From Deltaproteobacteria bacterium (GTDB taxonomy: Bacteria > Desulfobacterota > Syntrophia > Syntrophales > UBA2210): a stretch of DNA of 5,995 nt. This document shows positions 4,882 through 5,995 of this stretch, in pieces. The first letter of the stretch is position 1, and each line of letters begins with the position of its first letter. The position numbers were made by a program, and so were the translations under genes. The stretch lies in the NCBI GenBank assembly GCA_030603465.1, contig JAUVXT010000163.1, positions 1 through 5,995 of the forward strand. The letters are read 5' to 3'. Under the pieces are notes generated by a model. The model ran no database searches, had not been told where the DNA came from, and was given only the letters and a program-made list of their open reading frames with translations.

Positions 4882-5995
4882 TTATGGCTTAAGTGTCGTC
4901 ATGTACTCGAAATTCCCGTCTTTTACCCGATTAAAAACCACTTCTTTTACCGCATTGCCATTTGCATCTATGCTTATTGTGCCCGACACTGCCTTAAAGT
5001 TCTTTGTCTTTGCAAGAGCTTTCCTGATGTTGGAGCCTCGAAAAGATTTTGCCCTTTCAATGGCATCTAATAATAAAAAATAAGAATCGGCAGACAGTGC
5101 ATGGACAGCGGTCACCCTATTTCCCGTTCCCTTCTCGTACGTTTCGATAAATTGTTTTGCTATGTCTGTAGTTGCCGCTTCCCGTGCAAAATGTCCGGGC
5201 ACTATGACACCTTCTACAAAATTTTCACCCTTTTTAATAAGTTCTGATGTTTGAGCCTTGTTAGAGGAAAGGATCGGAACATTGAGATCTGATTCGATCG
5301 CACGTTTGCAGGCAAGGACAACCTCGGCGGGGTAGTTTGGCAGATAAAGAATGTCCGGTTTTGCGGCAATAATTGCTGAAATTTGCTCTGTAAGCGCTCT
5401 GTCTTCCGGCTGGCAATAGGTTGCTGAAATAATCCTCCCGCCTCTTTCTATAAAGTTTTTTACGAAGATGTTGGAGATATTTAAAGCGTAATCCTGTGAT
5501 ATGTCTATCATAACAGCGGCTTTCTTCGCGCCATGTATTTCATAGGCAAAAGCGGCAGCCGCTTTTGCCTCTAAGGAATCTGTGGCGCAGACGCGAAAAG
5601 TGTACTTGTTATTCTGAGTAGCCGGGGGGTATGTAACTATGGAGTAAACGACGGGAATCCTTTCTTTTTCAGCAATGATACTGCCTGGCAGGATTTTGTC
5701 GTCAGGTGTTCCACCGACCAATGCATGCACATTATATTTTTTAATTAATATATCCGCAGCATTAGATGCCAGACTATCTTCACTTTTTGTGTCAAAAAAA
5801 TGAAGTTCAATGGTGCTATCCAGCACACTGGATCTCAATTTATGGGCTATTTCAATAGCGCTATATTCAGACTGACCGAATGCAGCATCAACTCCGGTCA
5901 TAGGGAGATAAATACCGATTCTTACTGAATTATTTTTTATCTCTGCCTCTGCCAGACATACCTGTGAAGATATTAAGATAGAAGCCAGAGATAAA
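4882..5995 (-). CDS. LivK-type periplasmic ligand-binding protein (Peripla_BP_6), 5'-partial
   Basis: This is a branched-chain-amino-acid-type binding protein of an ABC importer, or of a related sensory system. The minus-strand frame continues beyond the Met at 5901 for 31 more codons to the right edge, so the true start lies outside. The visible upstream part is the end of a signal peptide (LSLASILISSQVCLAEA) followed by the mature start, VRIGIYLPMTGVDAAFGQ, the classic first strand of the family. Other family marks are VHALVGGTPDD, then PVVYSIVTYPPATQNNKYTF, GAKKAAVMIDISQDYA, and ALSADSYFLLLDAIERA near the C-terminus. About 370 residues are visible, near the usual full length, so only a few residues are missing. 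The ligand cannot be read from the sequence, and no permease or ATPase partner is in view. It converges on the transporter operon with 3 bp between the stop codons. Confidence 0.88.
   Translation of the reverse strand, partial: LSLASILISSQVCLAEAEIKNNSVRIGIYLPMTGVDAAFGQSEYSAIEIAHKLRSSVLDSTIELHFFDTKSEDSLASNAADILIKKYNVHALVGGTPDDKILPGSIIAEKERIPVVYSIVTYPPATQNNKYTFRVCATDSLEAKAAAAFAYEIHGAKKAAVMIDISQDYALNISNIFVKNFIERGGRIISATYCQPEDRALTEQISAIIAAKPDILYLPNYPAEVVLACKRAIESDLNVPILSSNKAQTSELIKKGENFVEGVIVPGHFAREAATTDIAKQFIETYEKGTGNRVTAVHALSADSYFLLLDAIERAKSFRGSNIRKALAKTKNFKAVSGTISIDANGNAVKEVVFNRVKDGNFEYMTTLKP

Overview
The window looks like chromosomal DNA from a Gram-negative bacterium of moderate GC. Its proteins are of the kind common in Desulfobacterota (former delta-proteobacteria) and related anaerobes, but that placement is inferred from protein style only. 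No RNA genes, CRISPR array, transposase or phage genes were seen.

Layout. (1) Positions 1-888 hold the 3' part of a periplasmic dCache sensor protein, cut by the left edge. It stops just after its second membrane helix, before any HAMP or signalling domain. (2) Positions 889-1514 have no convincing gene. They hold two short protein-like open stretches in one frame, a CRP/FNR-like palindrome overlapping a possible promoter, and small hairpins just upstream of the next gene. (3) Positions 1515-4686 hold a complete four-gene polar amino-acid ABC importer in the order binding protein, permease, permease, ATPase. This matches E. coli gltIJKL in order, length and motifs, so glutamate/aspartate or a similar polar amino acid is the likely substrate. 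A 188-bp gap after the binding-protein gene carries two strong hairpins. The other junctions are tight: 9 bp between the permeases and a 4-bp ATGA overlap before the ATPase. (4) Positions 4708-4878 encode an unrecognised 56-residue protein with a good ribosome binding site, apparently the last gene of the transporter operon. (5) From 4882 to the right edge, on the minus strand, is a nearly complete LivK-type (Peripla_BP_6) binding protein with a signal peptide. It is convergent with the operon, with only 3 bp between the stop codons.

Working together: the GltI-like protein would capture a polar amino acid in the periplasm and pass it to the GltJ/GltK-like permease pair, driven by the GltL-like ATPase. 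The hairpins after the first gene suggest that it is expressed above the membrane components. The LivK-like protein belongs to a different importer or sensory system whose partners lie outside the window. I found no clearly new system. The points most worth checking are the small operon-end protein, the double hairpin, the sensor that ends at its membrane helix, and the long leader.
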